27,986 bases of DNA, from positions 1 to 27,986 of the forward strand of contig CAYMOG010000013.1 of the NCBI GenBank assembly GCA_964392065.1, written 5' to 3'. The position numbers and the translations under genes are program-made. The notes below the pieces were generated by a model. The model was not told where the DNA came from. It worked only from the letters and a program-made list of their open reading frames with translations, and ran no database searches. This DNA comes from JASBZA01 sp964392065 (lineage in GTDB: Bacteria; Bacillota; Clostridia; Saccharofermentanales; Fastidiosipilaceae). Shown here in pieces: positions 1-8,650 of the stretch; within the stretch, counting starts at the first letter, position 1, and the number at the start of each line of letters is the position of its first letter.

Positions 1-5
1 AGTGG

Positions 6-115
6 CACAAATTTACGATATCGAAGGCGCCACTCTCACAAACGAAAATTCGTACCAGAAAATAAAATCTATCATATTATACAACTCCACGAATTTACGA
101 TATTGAACGCACCAC
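6..115. repeat. Pair of imperfect 28-bp direct repeats
   Basis: Positions 6-33 and 88-115 match at 24 of 28 bases in the same orientation. They share the core AATTTACGATAT and the ending CCAC. The copies start 82 bp apart and lie in the non-coding stretch before the helicase gene. I do not recognise the family. They could be operator-like sites, remnants of a dispersed repeat, or decayed ends of an element cut by the window edge. Confidence 0.6.
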
Positions 116-139
116 CTTACTTCCACCTTACTTCCACCT
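112..139. repeat. 11-bp tandem repeat, about 2.5 copies
   Basis: The unit CCACCTTACTT occurs twice without mismatch (112-122 and 123-133) and begins a third time (134-139). It directly follows the second 28-bp direct repeat. No function can be assigned; short tandem units like this are prone to slippage. Confidence 0.7.
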
Positions 140-173
140 CCCCAACGCCAACCCGTTCCTATATATAAGGCCG

Positions 174-202
174 TTGATCCTAGATCCTTTTCCAGGTAAG
201 AT
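174..202 (+). promoter_or_regulatory. Weak candidate promoter for the helicase gene
   Basis: TTGATC (174-179) and TAAGAT (197-202) are separated by 17 bp, and the helicase ATG lies 36 bp further on. Each box matches the sigma-A consensus at four of six positions, so this is only a plausible candidate. A second -10-like word, GATAAT, overlaps just downstream. Confidence 0.25.
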
Positions 203-237
203 AATAAAGAAATTACAAATGAAGTAGGATAATTACA

Positions 238-3129
238 ATGGATACTAATAAAAATCATTTCCATACACAGTTGGAAAATTCTTTACGTCATGGTTTTATT
301 GATTTCCAAGCGTATCCAGAAAAACTTTTTGCTCCCAAGATGCTGGTCAATAATCCTGAGACGAAGCAAATCGTTCTGACAGATTTGCAGCATGCCTTGC
401 AAACTGCAGAGCACTTTCGTTTTATGACGGCCTTCGTAACAACAGCAGGTATCGATGCGCTGAAAACTCAGTTTTCTGATTTCGCGAAACAGGGTGGACA
501 CGGACAACTCCTGGTTTCTCCATATCTAGGGTTCAATGAACCGAAGGCTCTACGAGAACTTCTGAAGTTACCTAATGTAGAGGTACGATTCACGCCAGAA
601 CATGTACATATGCATGCTAAACTCTATCTATTCAAAGAAGAGGAACAAGAAACTTTAATTATCGGTTCCTCTAACCTGACATTAAGTGCGATGAAATTAA
701 ACTATGAGTGGAACGTGAGATTAACCTCGACCACCTCTTCTGATCTTATTCGGCAAGCTAATGAACTCTACAACACAATATGGAATCAATCCCAAGAACT
801 CACAGAAGAAGGTATTGAGCGCTATGCGTTGAGAAGAAGTGCAAAGCCCTATCTTTCGCTTAAAAGTGATACGGAAGTACTCCCAATACAAGCAGAGCAA
901 GTAATCCAACCCAATCCTATGCAAACCCAGGCCCTAATAGCTCTACAGAAATTAAGAGAAAACGGCGAATCAAGAGCGCTTGTTATCAGTGCCACAGGTA
1001 CAGGTAAAACCTACTTAGCAGCATTTAATACGAAAAATGTGAATCCTAAGCGAATGCTATTTCTAGTACATCGGGAGCAAATCCTCCGCCAAGCTCAAGC
1101 GGACTTCCAGAAAGTGTTAGGATTTTCACCAGAAGAAACAAGCATTTTTCGGAGTCGAGAAAACATAGAGAAAAAACGTTTTGTTTTTGCAACCATACAG
1201 ACCGTTTCTAGACCCTATAATCTTGAACATTTAGACCCCTATGCATTTGACTATATAATTATTGATGAAGCCCATAGGATTGGTGGGGAAACTTATAGCA
1301 CAGTGATAGAGCATTTCAAACCGAAATACCTCCTTGGTCTAACGGCTACACCAGAGCGAAGTGATACATTTAATGTCTTTGAAAAATTCAACTATAACGT
1401 AGCTTATGAAATCAGATTGCAACAGGCTTTGGAAGAGAAAATGCTAGCGCCTTTTCTCTACTTTGGTGTGAGTGACATCTTTGAAGAGGGTATTGCTATT
1501 GATGATCGCTACAATTTCTATAACCTTACTTCAGATGCCAGAGTCCAGCACATACTGGATAAGATCAGCTTCTATGGCTTAAGCGATCAAGCAACTCGGG
1601 GGTTGATTTTCTGCTCCCGTAAAGATGAGGCCAGAGAACTATCACGCAAGCTGAACTTAGCGGGTTTGCGAACTGCGGTTCTAACGGGAGAAGATAGTCA
1701 AGACGTTCGCCAACAACGTATTCTAGAGTTGGAATCCGCTTCTATAGAATACATTCTAACAGTGGACATTTTCAATGAAGGCGTCGATATCCCCTCTATC
1801 AATCAAATAATTATGCTTAGAGGTACGGAATCGAGTATTGTATTCATCCAGCAGTTGGGGCGAGGACTTAGAAAACATCCTTCAAAGGAATATGTGACCG
1901 TAATCGACTTCATAGGAAACTACAAAAACAATTACCTAATCCCGATTGCTCTGTATGGTGACCAATCGATGCGTAAAGAACACTATTTAAAAGAAATGAA
2001 TCCCAGCCATCAAATCCAAGGATTTACTACGGTAAACTTCGAACGTATCGCTAGAGAACGCGTGTTTTCAGCTATTGATAACACACAGTTTTCACAGATG
2101 AAATTTCTTAAGGAAGCTTATACTCAGGCCAAAGCCCGCCTAGGACATCCTCCCCAACTCACAGATTTTCTCCATATGAATAGCATTGATCCCACCTTGT
2201 TTTTCGATTCTACTAGCTTTAAAAATAAACATTATCCTGCAGTCGTCGAAAAGTTTGAAGGCTTAGACCAACCTCTAATTAGCAACTCCTATACGAATCA
2301 AATTTTAGCTTTTATCACCAGTGAACTATTGAAAGGCATTCGTCCCCATGATTTACTCTTACTTAAACTTCTCTTCACACAAGGCAAAGTTCAAAAATCA
2401 GATTATCTTGAAATGCTTAATAGAGAAAGAGTCTACTGGAATGCATGGCTCATAGAGTCCGTAGAGCGTATATTGGATTTCACTTTTTATAAAAAACAAG
2501 ATCAACTTAAATTTGGAGAACGCTTCTTACAAATTGAGAATAATCAGTATGCAATACCAGACGTATTGCTTCATCCGAACAATTTAAATTATTTCTTAGA
2601 TGTCATAGAAGCAGGGCTAAAACGTACACAGTATTATCCAGCCTCCTACACTACAGAAACCTTAGAAATAGAAGGCTTGTACACAAGAAAAGACGCGTGT
2701 AAATTACTCTGGGATGCCGAAGACAGCAGTACCATTTATGGTTATCAAACCCGCTATGGGTCGACTTTAATCTTCGTAAATTACCACAAGAACGATCCCG
2801 ATGCCATCCAATATAATGACCACTTCATAAACCCTCAGCGCTTCCATTGGTTTAGTCGAAAAGATCGAACATTGATGAATAAAGACGTACAAGATATTCT
2901 TCAGGCAAAAAAATATGGACGAGACATCCATTTATTTATACAGAAGGATAATAGTAAAAATAAAAAAACAGAATTCTATTATATGGGCAAAGTCAACTAT
3001 ATAGAGGATACGGCCAAAGAAACCACGATGTTGGAAAAGGGCATCGTCAGGCCAGTAGTTACTATGGATTTCCATTTAGAAACGCCCGTGAAACCGGGTC
3101 TATATGACTATTTATTACAGGGAGGATAA
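238..3129 (+). CDS. PLD nuclease / SF2 helicase / DUF3427 protein
   Basis: A 963-residue protein in three parts. The N-terminal phospholipase-D-type nuclease domain has HxK at residues 126-128 and GSSN at 143-146. A superfamily II helicase follows: Walker A SATGTGKT at 251-258, DEAH at 343-346, LTATPER near 368-374, and motif VI QQLGRGLRK at 538-546. From about residue 690 the protein resembles the DUF3427 tail that this family carries. The Asp of a full HKD motif is absent after HxK, which is common in helicase-linked PLD domains. Family knowledge suggests nucleic-acid translocation coupled to cleavage, in DNA repair or defence; the substrate is unknown. Start is the ATG after a GTAGGA-like site. 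The 3' end overlaps the convergent NUDIX gene by 15 bp. All helicase motifs look intact. Confidence 0.93.
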   Translation: MDTNKNHFHTQLENSLRHGFIDFQAYPEKLFAPKMLVNNPETKQIVLTDLQHALQTAEHFRFMTAFVTTAGIDALKTQFSDFAKQGGHGQLLVSPYLGFNEPKALRELLKLPNVEVRFTPEHVHMHAKLYLFKEEEQETLIIGSSNLTLSAMKLNYEWNVRLTSTTSSDLIRQANELYNTIWNQSQELTEEGIERYALRRSAKPYLSLKSDTEVLPIQAEQVIQPNPMQTQALIALQKLRENGESRALVISATGTGKTYLAAFNTKNVNPKRMLFLVHREQILRQAQADFQKVLGFSPEETSIFRSRENIEKKRFVFATIQTVSRPYNLEHLDPYAFDYIIIDEAHRIGGETYSTVIEHFKPKYLLGLTATPERSDTFNVFEKFNYNVAYEIRLQQALEEKMLAPFLYFGVSDIFEEGIAIDDRYNFYNLTSDARVQHILDKISFYGLSDQATRGLIFCSRKDEARELSRKLNLAGLRTAVLTGEDSQDVRQQRILELESASIEYILTVDIFNEGVDIPSINQIIMLRGTESSIVFIQQLGRGLRKHPSKEYVTVIDFIGNYKNNYLIPIALYGDQSMRKEHYLKEMNPSHQIQGFTTVNFERIARERVFSAIDNTQFSQMKFLKEAYTQAKARLGHPPQLTDFLHMNSIDPTLFFDSTSFKNKHYPAVVEKFEGLDQPLISNSYTNQILAFITSELLKGIRPHDLLLLKLLFTQGKVQKSDYLEMLNRERVYWNAWLIESVERILDFTFYKKQDQLKFGERFLQIENNQYAIPDVLLHPNNLNYFLDVIEAGLKRTQYYPASYTTETLEIEGLYTRKDACKLLWDAEDSSTIYGYQTRYGSTLIFVNYHKNDPDAIQYNDHFINPQRFHWFSRKDRTLMNKDVQDILQAKKYGRDIHLFIQKDNSKNKKTEFYYMGKVNYIEDTAKETTMLEKGIVRPVVTMDFHLETPVKPGLYDYLLQGG

Positions 3130-3519
3130 TACTACTTGTAGCTGTTTAACAATAGGAATATCAGCCGGTGCCCATTCTATTTGTTCTAATTCAGAAGGTA
3201 AGAGCCATTTATATGCGATATGTTCCGTCAGTTCAATCTCTGCATTTGTGTGCATACGGGCGGTATAAACGGATAGTTCTATTTCCGCAAAATCATAGGT
3301 ATGAATATTCGTAGCAATATACTTTTCTATTAGGATATCCATGTTAAGTTCTTCTTGAATTTCTCTTATCAGAGCCTGTTTCTCGTTTTCTTGAGCTTCT
3401 ACCTTGCCACCTGGAAACTCCCACAAACCCGGCAAACTCTTCTCGAACCCTCTCTGTAAAACCAGAACTTTTCCATCACGTAGGATGGCTGCACCAACTA
3501 CATGTATTTTCTTTTTCAT
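3115..3519 (-). CDS. MutT-like NUDIX hydrolase
   Basis: A 134-residue protein, the usual size for MutT. The Nudix box is complete in its catalytic part (Gx5Ex7REUxEE, ending REIQEEL); the usual Gly near the end of the box is Asn. The N-terminus (VGAAILRDGKVLVLQR) and the WEFPGGK motif are typical of 8-oxo-dGTP or other (d)NTP diphosphatases. The likely role is removal of oxidised nucleotides, though substrate cannot be fixed from sequence. A strong GGAGG lies 7 bp before the ATG. It runs tail to tail with the PLD-helicase gene, overlapping it by 15 bp, and is divergent from the SanA-like gene. Confidence 0.92.
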   Translation of the reverse strand: MKKKIHVVGAAILRDGKVLVLQRGFEKSLPGLWEFPGGKVEAQENEKQALIREIQEELNMDILIEKYIATNIHTYDFAEIELSVYTARMHTNAEIELTEHIAYKWLLPSELEQIEWAPADIPIVKQLQVVLSSL

Positions 3520-3551
3520 ATTGAAACCTCCATTTCCATTCTACACGAGCT

Positions 3552-3570
3552 ATGCTATTCTAGGTAGCAT
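3552..3570. promoter_or_regulatory. Inverted repeat between divergent NUDIX and SanA-like genes
   Basis: ATGCTA (3552-3557) and TAGCAT (3565-3570) are perfect inverted arms around a 7-bp centre, within the 73-bp gap between two divergent starts. This is where a shared operator would sit. Only six bases per arm, so chance is possible. Confidence 0.3.
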
Positions 3571-3592
3571 CTTGTAGTGGAGGAATAGAAGG

Positions 3593-4243
3593 ATGCATAA
3601 ACTTTGGGCACTTATGAAAACACTCTTAATTTCCGCCCTCATCATGCTCCTAAGTATAGTTATTCTCATTACAAGTATTAATGTATATATCTTGGGATCC
3701 ACTCATGGATCAATATATACTCTAGCGGAGCCCCATGGCGATGACGTGTATGACGTTGGCATGGTCTTAGGTGCAAGTGTATATGGAACAACTCCTTCAC
3801 CTATGCTCCAACGCCGATTAGATTTAAGTATACAGCTCTATAGGCAGGGGAAAATCAAGCAAATACTCTTAACAGGTGACAATAGTTCCATTTACTATAA
3901 TGAGATTCGAGCCATGAAACACTATTGCATAGAAGCTGGAATTCCTGAGCAAGCAATCATTGAGGATCACCGGGGGTTCTCCACGTACGACAGTATAGCG
4001 CGTGCCCAGGAAGTCTTTAACATTGAATCTATGGTCGTTTTCACGCAAGGTTTCCACTTAAGTCGTGCTTTGTATTTGGCCAAAGCCTTTGGCATCCGAG
4101 CCATAGGCTATAAATCCACGGAATCTTTCAGGGAAATGCTCTATTATGAGGCCAGAGAGATTCCAGCTCGAGTAAAAGATTTTGTTTTAGGAATTCTAAA
4201 ACCGAAAACCTATAGTACGGAATTAACCCCTAAATACCGTTAA
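3593..4243 (+). CDS. SanA/ElyC/YdcF-type (DUF218) membrane protein
   Basis: A 216-residue protein with one N-terminal membrane segment (about residues 9-31) and an extracellular DUF218 domain. Family landmarks are GMVLGASVY, the SPMLQRRLD stretch, LLTGDN, the ST-rich SIARAQE region and the late FTQGFHLSRAL motif. Homologues such as SanA and ElyC affect envelope integrity and resistance to cell-wall stress; the enzymatic activity is not settled. GGAGGA lies 8 bp before the ATG. The 3' end overlaps the convergent GltD-like gene by 21 bp and no terminator is visible between them. Confidence 0.9.
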   Translation: MHKLWALMKTLLISALIMLLSIVILITSINVYILGSTHGSIYTLAEPHGDDVYDVGMVLGASVYGTTPSPMLQRRLDLSIQLYRQGKIKQILLTGDNSSIYYNEIRAMKHYCIEAGIPEQAIIEDHRGFSTYDSIARAQEVFNIESMVVFTQGFHLSRALYLAKAFGIRAIGYKSTESFREMLYYEAREIPARVKDFVLGILKPKTYSTELTPKYR

Positions 4244-5497
4244 ATCTTGGTCCAAAACATCCATTTCATAGAGGACTTCATCTTCCCAGTTTGGATTTCT
4301 TCTGCGTTGTACATAATTATGCATGGCATTTGCACAGCGCTTCGCATCGGCTTCTGCTTCTACGACTGTTTTTGCGCCTGTAACAACATCTCCAGATGCA
4401 AATACACCTTCCATCGTCGTTTGGAATTGGTCATCTGTCTTAACTAAACCCTTCTCATTCAGTTGAATGCCATGTTCAGTCGATACCACGTTGGATTGTG
4501 GTCCCTGAGAAATTGCAACCATAACGGAATCACAGGGGATGAAATAGGGGGTTTGATCTTCAGAGTCGGTCTTATATGCGTAGACACCATCCTCTGTAAA
4601 TTCAGTCGCTTGGGTATAAAACTCGAAATCTACTCCATCCATCTTCGTGTATGCATATTCTTCTGCGCTACAGGACATGTCGCCTTCTCCTCGGCGATAT
4701 AAAACCGTAACGTGTCGGGTATGCATAGAACGAATTGCGGTTCTCGCTACATCCATAGCAACATTCCCGCCACCTATAACTACAACGTGCTTGCCTAAAT
4801 TATAGAGCTCAGGATTCTTCAAATAATTAATCGCATAATGAACATGCGCAAGAGACTCTCCCTTAACACCCATCTTATTAGGCTTCCAGACTCCTGTGCT
4901 TAAGAAGAGTGCTTCAAATCCATCTCGGAACAGATCACCTATAGTCGTCACTGGACCAATTAGAGTATTCGGTCTAATTTTCACGCCAAGATTACGCAAC
5001 TGACGTTCTAATCGATCAATATGATCATTGGGCAAGCGAAACTCTGGAATTCCATAACGCATAATCCCACCTATCTTAGGTGAGGATTCATAGATTGTAA
5101 CATCATAGCCTCTTCTCCCTAGGAAAAAGGCCATGGCAATACCGGCTGGTCCACCGCCAATAATACCGATTTTTCCAACATACTCATTTGTAGAGTGGAG
5201 GTCAATCATATCTAAACTATAATCCGCAATGTAGTTTTCAATTGAACTAATATGCACAGGGCTTTCTTTGATACCTCTGATACAGTGCCCCTCACAAAAC
5301 TTCTCATGGGGACATACCATAGAACAAATAATACTAAGAGGATTATTGGTGAAAACTAAGTGTCCTGCTTCTTTAATATCTCCATCTTTTAGCATCTGTA
5401 TAAACTGCGGAATAGGATTATTGATAGGACAACCTTGCCTGCATCGGGGTTTCTTGCATTGTAAGCAACGTTCGGCTTCATCTAATACGTGTAACAT
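4223..5497 (-). CDS. GltD-like NAD(P)-dependent Fe-S flavoprotein oxidoreductase
   Basis: A 424-residue protein built like the small subunit of glutamate synthase and like NfnB. The N-terminal Fe-S domain has Cys at 11, 14, 19, 23 and again at 58, 62, 68, 72. An FAD Rossmann motif (GIIGGGPAG) starts at about residue 111, an NAD(P) motif (VVIGGGNVAMD) lies near 240, and the FASGDVVTG motif closes the FAD site. It transfers electrons between NAD(P)H and an Fe-S partner. No glutamate synthase large subunit and no NfnA are adjacent, so the partner and net reaction are unknown. It is slightly shorter than typical GltD. GGAG precedes the ATG by 5 bp. It is downstream of the HAD phosphatase on the same strand, with a 91-bp gap that holds a promoter candidate. 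Confidence 0.88.
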   Translation of the reverse strand: MLHVLDEAERCLQCKKPRCRQGCPINNPIPQFIQMLKDGDIKEAGHLVFTNNPLSIICSMVCPHEKFCEGHCIRGIKESPVHISSIENYIADYSLDMIDLHSTNEYVGKIGIIGGGPAGIAMAFFLGRRGYDVTIYESSPKIGGIMRYGIPEFRLPNDHIDRLERQLRNLGVKIRPNTLIGPVTTIGDLFRDGFEALFLSTGVWKPNKMGVKGESLAHVHYAINYLKNPELYNLGKHVVVIGGGNVAMDVARTAIRSMHTRHVTVLYRRGEGDMSCSAEEYAYTKMDGVDFEFYTQATEFTEDGVYAYKTDSEDQTPYFIPCDSVMVAISQGPQSNVVSTEHGIQLNEKGLVKTDDQFQTTMEGVFASGDVVTGAKTVVEAEADAKRCANAMHNYVQRRRNPNWEDEVLYEMDVLDQDLTVFRG

Positions 5498-5549
5498 AAG
5501 AGCTCCTCTCTATAATAGGGTAATAATGCTTGAAATATGACTTTTATCT

Positions 5550-5578
5550 ATTGTATCGATAAAACTTATCTACTACAA
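5550..5578 (-). promoter_or_regulatory. Candidate promoter for the GltD-like gene
   Basis: Read on the minus strand, TTGTAG (5573-5578) and TACAAT (5550-5555) are 17 bp apart, about 52 bp before the ATG. The -10 matches five of six consensus bases, the -35 only three. Confidence 0.35.
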
Positions 5579-5588
5579 AGGATTACCA

Positions 5589-6224
5589 TCACAGGATTAT
5601 ATCTTCTGGTACATAAGCAATTTTATCTGCGCCTGTATGAACTAAAAGTTTTTCGTCACGATATCCCCATGTCACACCTATTGTATAAACACCTGCATGT
5701 TTTCCAGTTCGCATATCTACATCGGAGTCTCCTATATAGATTGCTTCTTCCTTCTGGAAACCTAATGTATCTATTAAGTAATGGAAGGACGTTGGTTCTG
5801 GTTTTCTTGGGAACTTCTCGCTTTGGCCGAGGATATAGTCGAACCTACCTGGGAAATGCTGTTTACCCAAGATATTTGCTTGTTCATGGGGTTTATTGGT
5901 AAGGATTGCAAGCGTCTTGCCTTCTGATCTGAGCAAGTCTAAGAGTTCAGGAATTCCAGAATAGGGAGCGGTATGTTCAGTAAGATGCGTAGCATAATGC
6001 ATCTTAAACCGGACTAGAAGCTCCCGTGTTCTAGAGGTATCTAGGCCATCGGGCTGGGCACGCTCCATGAGCTTGGCCACACCATCCCCTATAAATTCTT
6101 TCACTTCTTCTCTTGTTCTATGTGGATACTTGAAATCCGTTAGAGCTTTATTACAAGCATTTGTAAGGTCGTCTAGTGTATCTAATAAGGTACCATCTAA
6201 ATCGAAAACGTATAACTTCTTCAT
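5589..6224 (-). CDS. HAD-family phosphatase, phosphoglycolate phosphatase-like
   Basis: A 211-residue HAD hydrolase of the Gph/PpaX group. All four HAD motifs are present: DLDGTLLDT (nucleophile Asp8 and Asp10), LTNKP, the KPEPT lysine, and the GDSDVDM acidic motif. A helical cap lies between motifs I and II. The likely reaction is dephosphorylation of a small phosphometabolite such as 2-phosphoglycolate or pyrophosphate; sequence does not choose. The ATG has only a weak GTGAGA-like site before it. The gene is divergent from the MBL-fold hydrolase and may be co-transcribed with the GltD-like gene. Confidence 0.9.
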   Translation of the reverse strand: MKKLYVFDLDGTLLDTLDDLTNACNKALTDFKYPHRTREEVKEFIGDGVAKLMERAQPDGLDTSRTRELLVRFKMHYATHLTEHTAPYSGIPELLDLLRSEGKTLAILTNKPHEQANILGKQHFPGRFDYILGQSEKFPRKPEPTSFHYLIDTLGFQKEEAIYIGDSDVDMRTGKHAGVYTIGVTWGYRDEKLLVHTGADKIAYVPEDIIL

Positions 6225-6239
6225 TCTAATCTCACTTGT

Positions 6240-6260
6240 ATTATATTTAAGCTAATTATA
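6240..6260 (-). promoter_or_regulatory. Two tandem TATAAT boxes before the HAD gene
   Basis: On the minus strand a perfect TATAAT occurs at 6255-6260 and another at 6240-6245, just upstream of the HAD ATG (6224). Neither has a good -35. Use of the nearer box would give a leader of fewer than 10 bases. Confidence 0.35.
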
Positions 6261-6298
6261 TAACACGATGGTCATGCTAGGTACGGTAAATAAGAACC

Positions 6299-6328
6299 TT
6301 AATAAGATTTACTGCAATAAGGTATAAT
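6299..6328 (+). promoter_or_regulatory. Candidate promoter for the MBL-fold hydrolase gene
   Basis: TTAATA (6299-6304), an 18-bp spacer and a perfect TATAAT (6323-6328), 43 bp before the ATG. The -35 is four of six. Confidence 0.5.
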
Positions 6329-6371
6329 TTCTAAACAAGAGTAGACATGTTCATGATGAAAGGATGCACGT

Positions 6372-7022
6372 ATGCAAATTACAGAGCAATTATATTTTTT
6401 CCCAGGAAGAGGTTTTGCTTCCAATTCCTATGCGATACAGATTGGAGAGGCTATTTATCTAGTTGACCCTAATTTACAAGATGAAGAGATAACGTATTTT
6501 TCTGGACGAAATCTCCAAGCAATTTTTGCTACCCATGGCCACTTCGATCATCAACTAAGTACTACAATGCTTATGGAAGATAAACCTAATCTCGTGTTCT
6601 ACATGCAAGAAGAGGACCAATGTATGGCCTCTGATCCCATGGCCAATGCGTCCGGGTTCTTCGGTATGGAAATGTGTTATGCCCATCCCAATGCCAATTT
6701 AACAGACCAGGAAATCCTTACTCTAGAAGATGGTTTTACAATAGAAGTCTTACATACCCCAGGTCATAGTCCTGGTTCGGTTTGTTTATTATTCGCCCAA
6801 GGTAATGAAGCCCTGGCCTTATTTACAGGAGATACATTTTTCTCTACAAGTATTGGGCGGTCGGACCTCTATCAGGGTTCTGAAACACAATTGATGGAAA
6901 GTTTAAGAAAAGTAAGAAAATTTGCCGAATCAAACGCCTTCTCTGAAGACTTACTTATCTTGTCTGGGCATGGGCCTGTCACTACATGGGGAGAAACTCT
7001 GGCGTCTAATCCCTGGTTATAA
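6372..7022 (+). CDS. MBL-fold metallo-hydrolase (glyoxalase II-like)
   Basis: A 216-residue protein with a complete metallo-beta-lactamase metal site: THGHFDH (His55, His57, Asp59, His60), HTPGHSPGS, the bridging Asp in FTGDTFF, and a final His in SGHGP. Length and the GRSDL motif match the hydroxyacylglutathione-hydrolase-like proteins common in Bacillota. The likely role is hydrolysis of a thioester or similar substrate in the cytoplasm. It has its own promoter candidate and an AAGGA site before the ATG. It ends 8 bp from the stop of the convergent FAD dehydrogenase. Confidence 0.9.
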   Translation: MQITEQLYFFPGRGFASNSYAIQIGEAIYLVDPNLQDEEITYFSGRNLQAIFATHGHFDHQLSTTMLMEDKPNLVFYMQEEDQCMASDPMANASGFFGMEMCYAHPNANLTDQEILTLEDGFTIEVLHTPGHSPGSVCLLFAQGNEALALFTGDTFFSTSIGRSDLYQGSETQLMESLRKVRKFAESNAFSEDLLILSGHGPVTTWGETLASNPWL

Positions 7023-7030
7023 ATGCGCAA

Positions 7031-8641
7031 CTAAAGCGGCTTATATTCAGAAATAAAACGTTCTGCACTTCGTAAACCATCAAGAGCAGCAGAAATTATT
7101 CCTCCTGCATAGCCTGCGCCTTCACCTATAGGATAGAGTCCCGGATGATCAATCGCTTCTCGTCTAGCGTTGTCTCTGGTCCAACGAACCGGGCTAGATG
7201 ATCTCGTCTCCACACCAAGTAAATTGGCTTCGGATCCTGCAAATCCAGGCATATTTCGGTCAATTTCTTCTAATCCAAGGGCAATACGTTGCGTAACAGC
7301 TTCTGAATAGATGGAAGTTAGATCTTGAACAGAAATTCCAGGTCTCATACTTGTCTGTAGCTTGTTTCGCAGGGAAATTTCTTTGCCTGCATGAACACGC
7401 AAAAAATCTTCTACCGCCATAACAGGAACATAAGCATTACTACCACCGAGTATATAAGCTTTTTGTTCAATAGATTCTTGATACGTAATACCATCTAGCA
7501 CACCACTACCGAAATCTTCTCCTGGTCTAACAGAGGTCAAGAGAGCACTATTGGCATAAAATCCATCCCGGGCATGATAACTCATACCGTTTGTGACGAG
7601 GCGGCCAGGTTCAGAACTCGCTTGAATGACAAAACCACCTGGGCACATACAGAAACTATAACAATTTTTCTTATCCTTATCCATGCTACTTCGCACGGCA
7701 TAAGAAGCAGCACCTAAACGCGGATGATTCTTATATTGGCCAAAGCGCAACGTATTTATTAAATCCTGAGGATGCTCGATGCGAAACCCCACAGCAAAAG
7801 CTTTGGCCTCAGCATAAATACCTTGTTGGTAGAGCGTACGGAAACTGTCTCTAGCCGAGTGGCCTATACCTAGAAACACAGGACCATGAAAATCACCTCT
7901 AGAACTCCGAATCCCTGTCACCTGACCAGAAGAGTCCATGAGTAAGCGTTCCATCTTCGTAGAGAAGTAAACTTCACCTCCCCAAGCCATAATTTGTTTA
8001 CGAATACTTACGATAATATCCCGCAATAAATCCGTACCTATATGGCTCTCGTGACTATATTGAATATCTTCTGGTGCGCCATGATCAATGAAAACCTGTT
8101 TAACTAATGTTGCCCATGGATCCTTCGATCGGGATGTCAATTTCCCGTCCGAAAAAGTCCCTGCTCCACCTTCTCCAAATTGCACATTAGATTCCGGATT
8201 TAATGGACCACCGGTCCAAAACGTCTCGATACGGACTTGACGTTCTTCAACGGCTTCTCCCCGCTCGACGATTAGGGGCTTATACCCATGCTTCGCCAGC
8301 AGATAGGCTGCAAAAATTCCTGCAGGACCAAAACCTACTACAATAGGTCTTAGTCCTTGAGCCAAAGGTTTCGTTCCTGGTTGTACGGCAGCCTCCACAG
8401 GTTGAATGCTATAAACATTATCCAGACGTAATGCTTTTTTTTCTAACTGAGGATTATCCAGATGTACATATACCTGATATAGGAAGCGAATATGGTGTTC
8501 CCCTCGTCTTCTTCTGGCATCCAGGGATTCTTTCTTAATTTCATAGGTGAAATCCTCGGTTTGCAGTAACTTGGTAAGTTTCTGCTTCAAGTAACCGAGG
8601 GGCTCCTCTAACTCCAATACGATATTTCTAATCTCTAACAT
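7031..8641 (-). CDS. COG2509-type FAD-dependent dehydrogenase
   Basis: A 536-residue flavoprotein of the uncharacterised COG2509 family. It opens with a small alpha/beta region (residues 1-80). A Rossmann FAD motif, VVGFGPAGIFAAYLL, begins at about residue 101 and is followed by VERG. The family signatures GEGGAGTFSDGKL and FCMCPGGFV are present. The C-terminus has GEGAGYAGGI, the second FAD contact. The natural substrate of the family is not established. The start has no clear Shine-Dalgarno and lies 9 bp after the lipoprotein stop, so translation is probably coupled. It is the third gene of an apparent operon with the FeoB-associated peptide and the lipoprotein. Confidence 0.9.
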   Translation of the reverse strand: MLEIRNIVLELEEPLGYLKQKLTKLLQTEDFTYEIKKESLDARRRRGEHHIRFLYQVYVHLDNPQLEKKALRLDNVYSIQPVEAAVQPGTKPLAQGLRPIVVGFGPAGIFAAYLLAKHGYKPLIVERGEAVEERQVRIETFWTGGPLNPESNVQFGEGGAGTFSDGKLTSRSKDPWATLVKQVFIDHGAPEDIQYSHESHIGTDLLRDIIVSIRKQIMAWGGEVYFSTKMERLLMDSSGQVTGIRSSRGDFHGPVFLGIGHSARDSFRTLYQQGIYAEAKAFAVGFRIEHPQDLINTLRFGQYKNHPRLGAASYAVRSSMDKDKKNCYSFCMCPGGFVIQASSEPGRLVTNGMSYHARDGFYANSALLTSVRPGEDFGSGVLDGITYQESIEQKAYILGGSNAYVPVMAVEDFLRVHAGKEISLRNKLQTSMRPGISVQDLTSIYSEAVTQRIALGLEEIDRNMPGFAGSEANLLGVETRSSSPVRWTRDNARREAIDHPGLYPIGEGAGYAGGIISAALDGLRSAERFISEYKPL

Positions 8642-8650
8642 TATTAATTT

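Noticed and set aside
13..264. 83-codon open frame on the minus strand before the helicase gene
   Set aside because: Its product has no recognisable pattern, it overlaps the helicase start and the repeats, and it has no ribosome binding site.
3362..3430. NUDIX box with Asn in place of Gly as a sign of inactivity
   Set aside because: The catalytic Glu residues of REUxEE are intact and this Gly position varies among active members.
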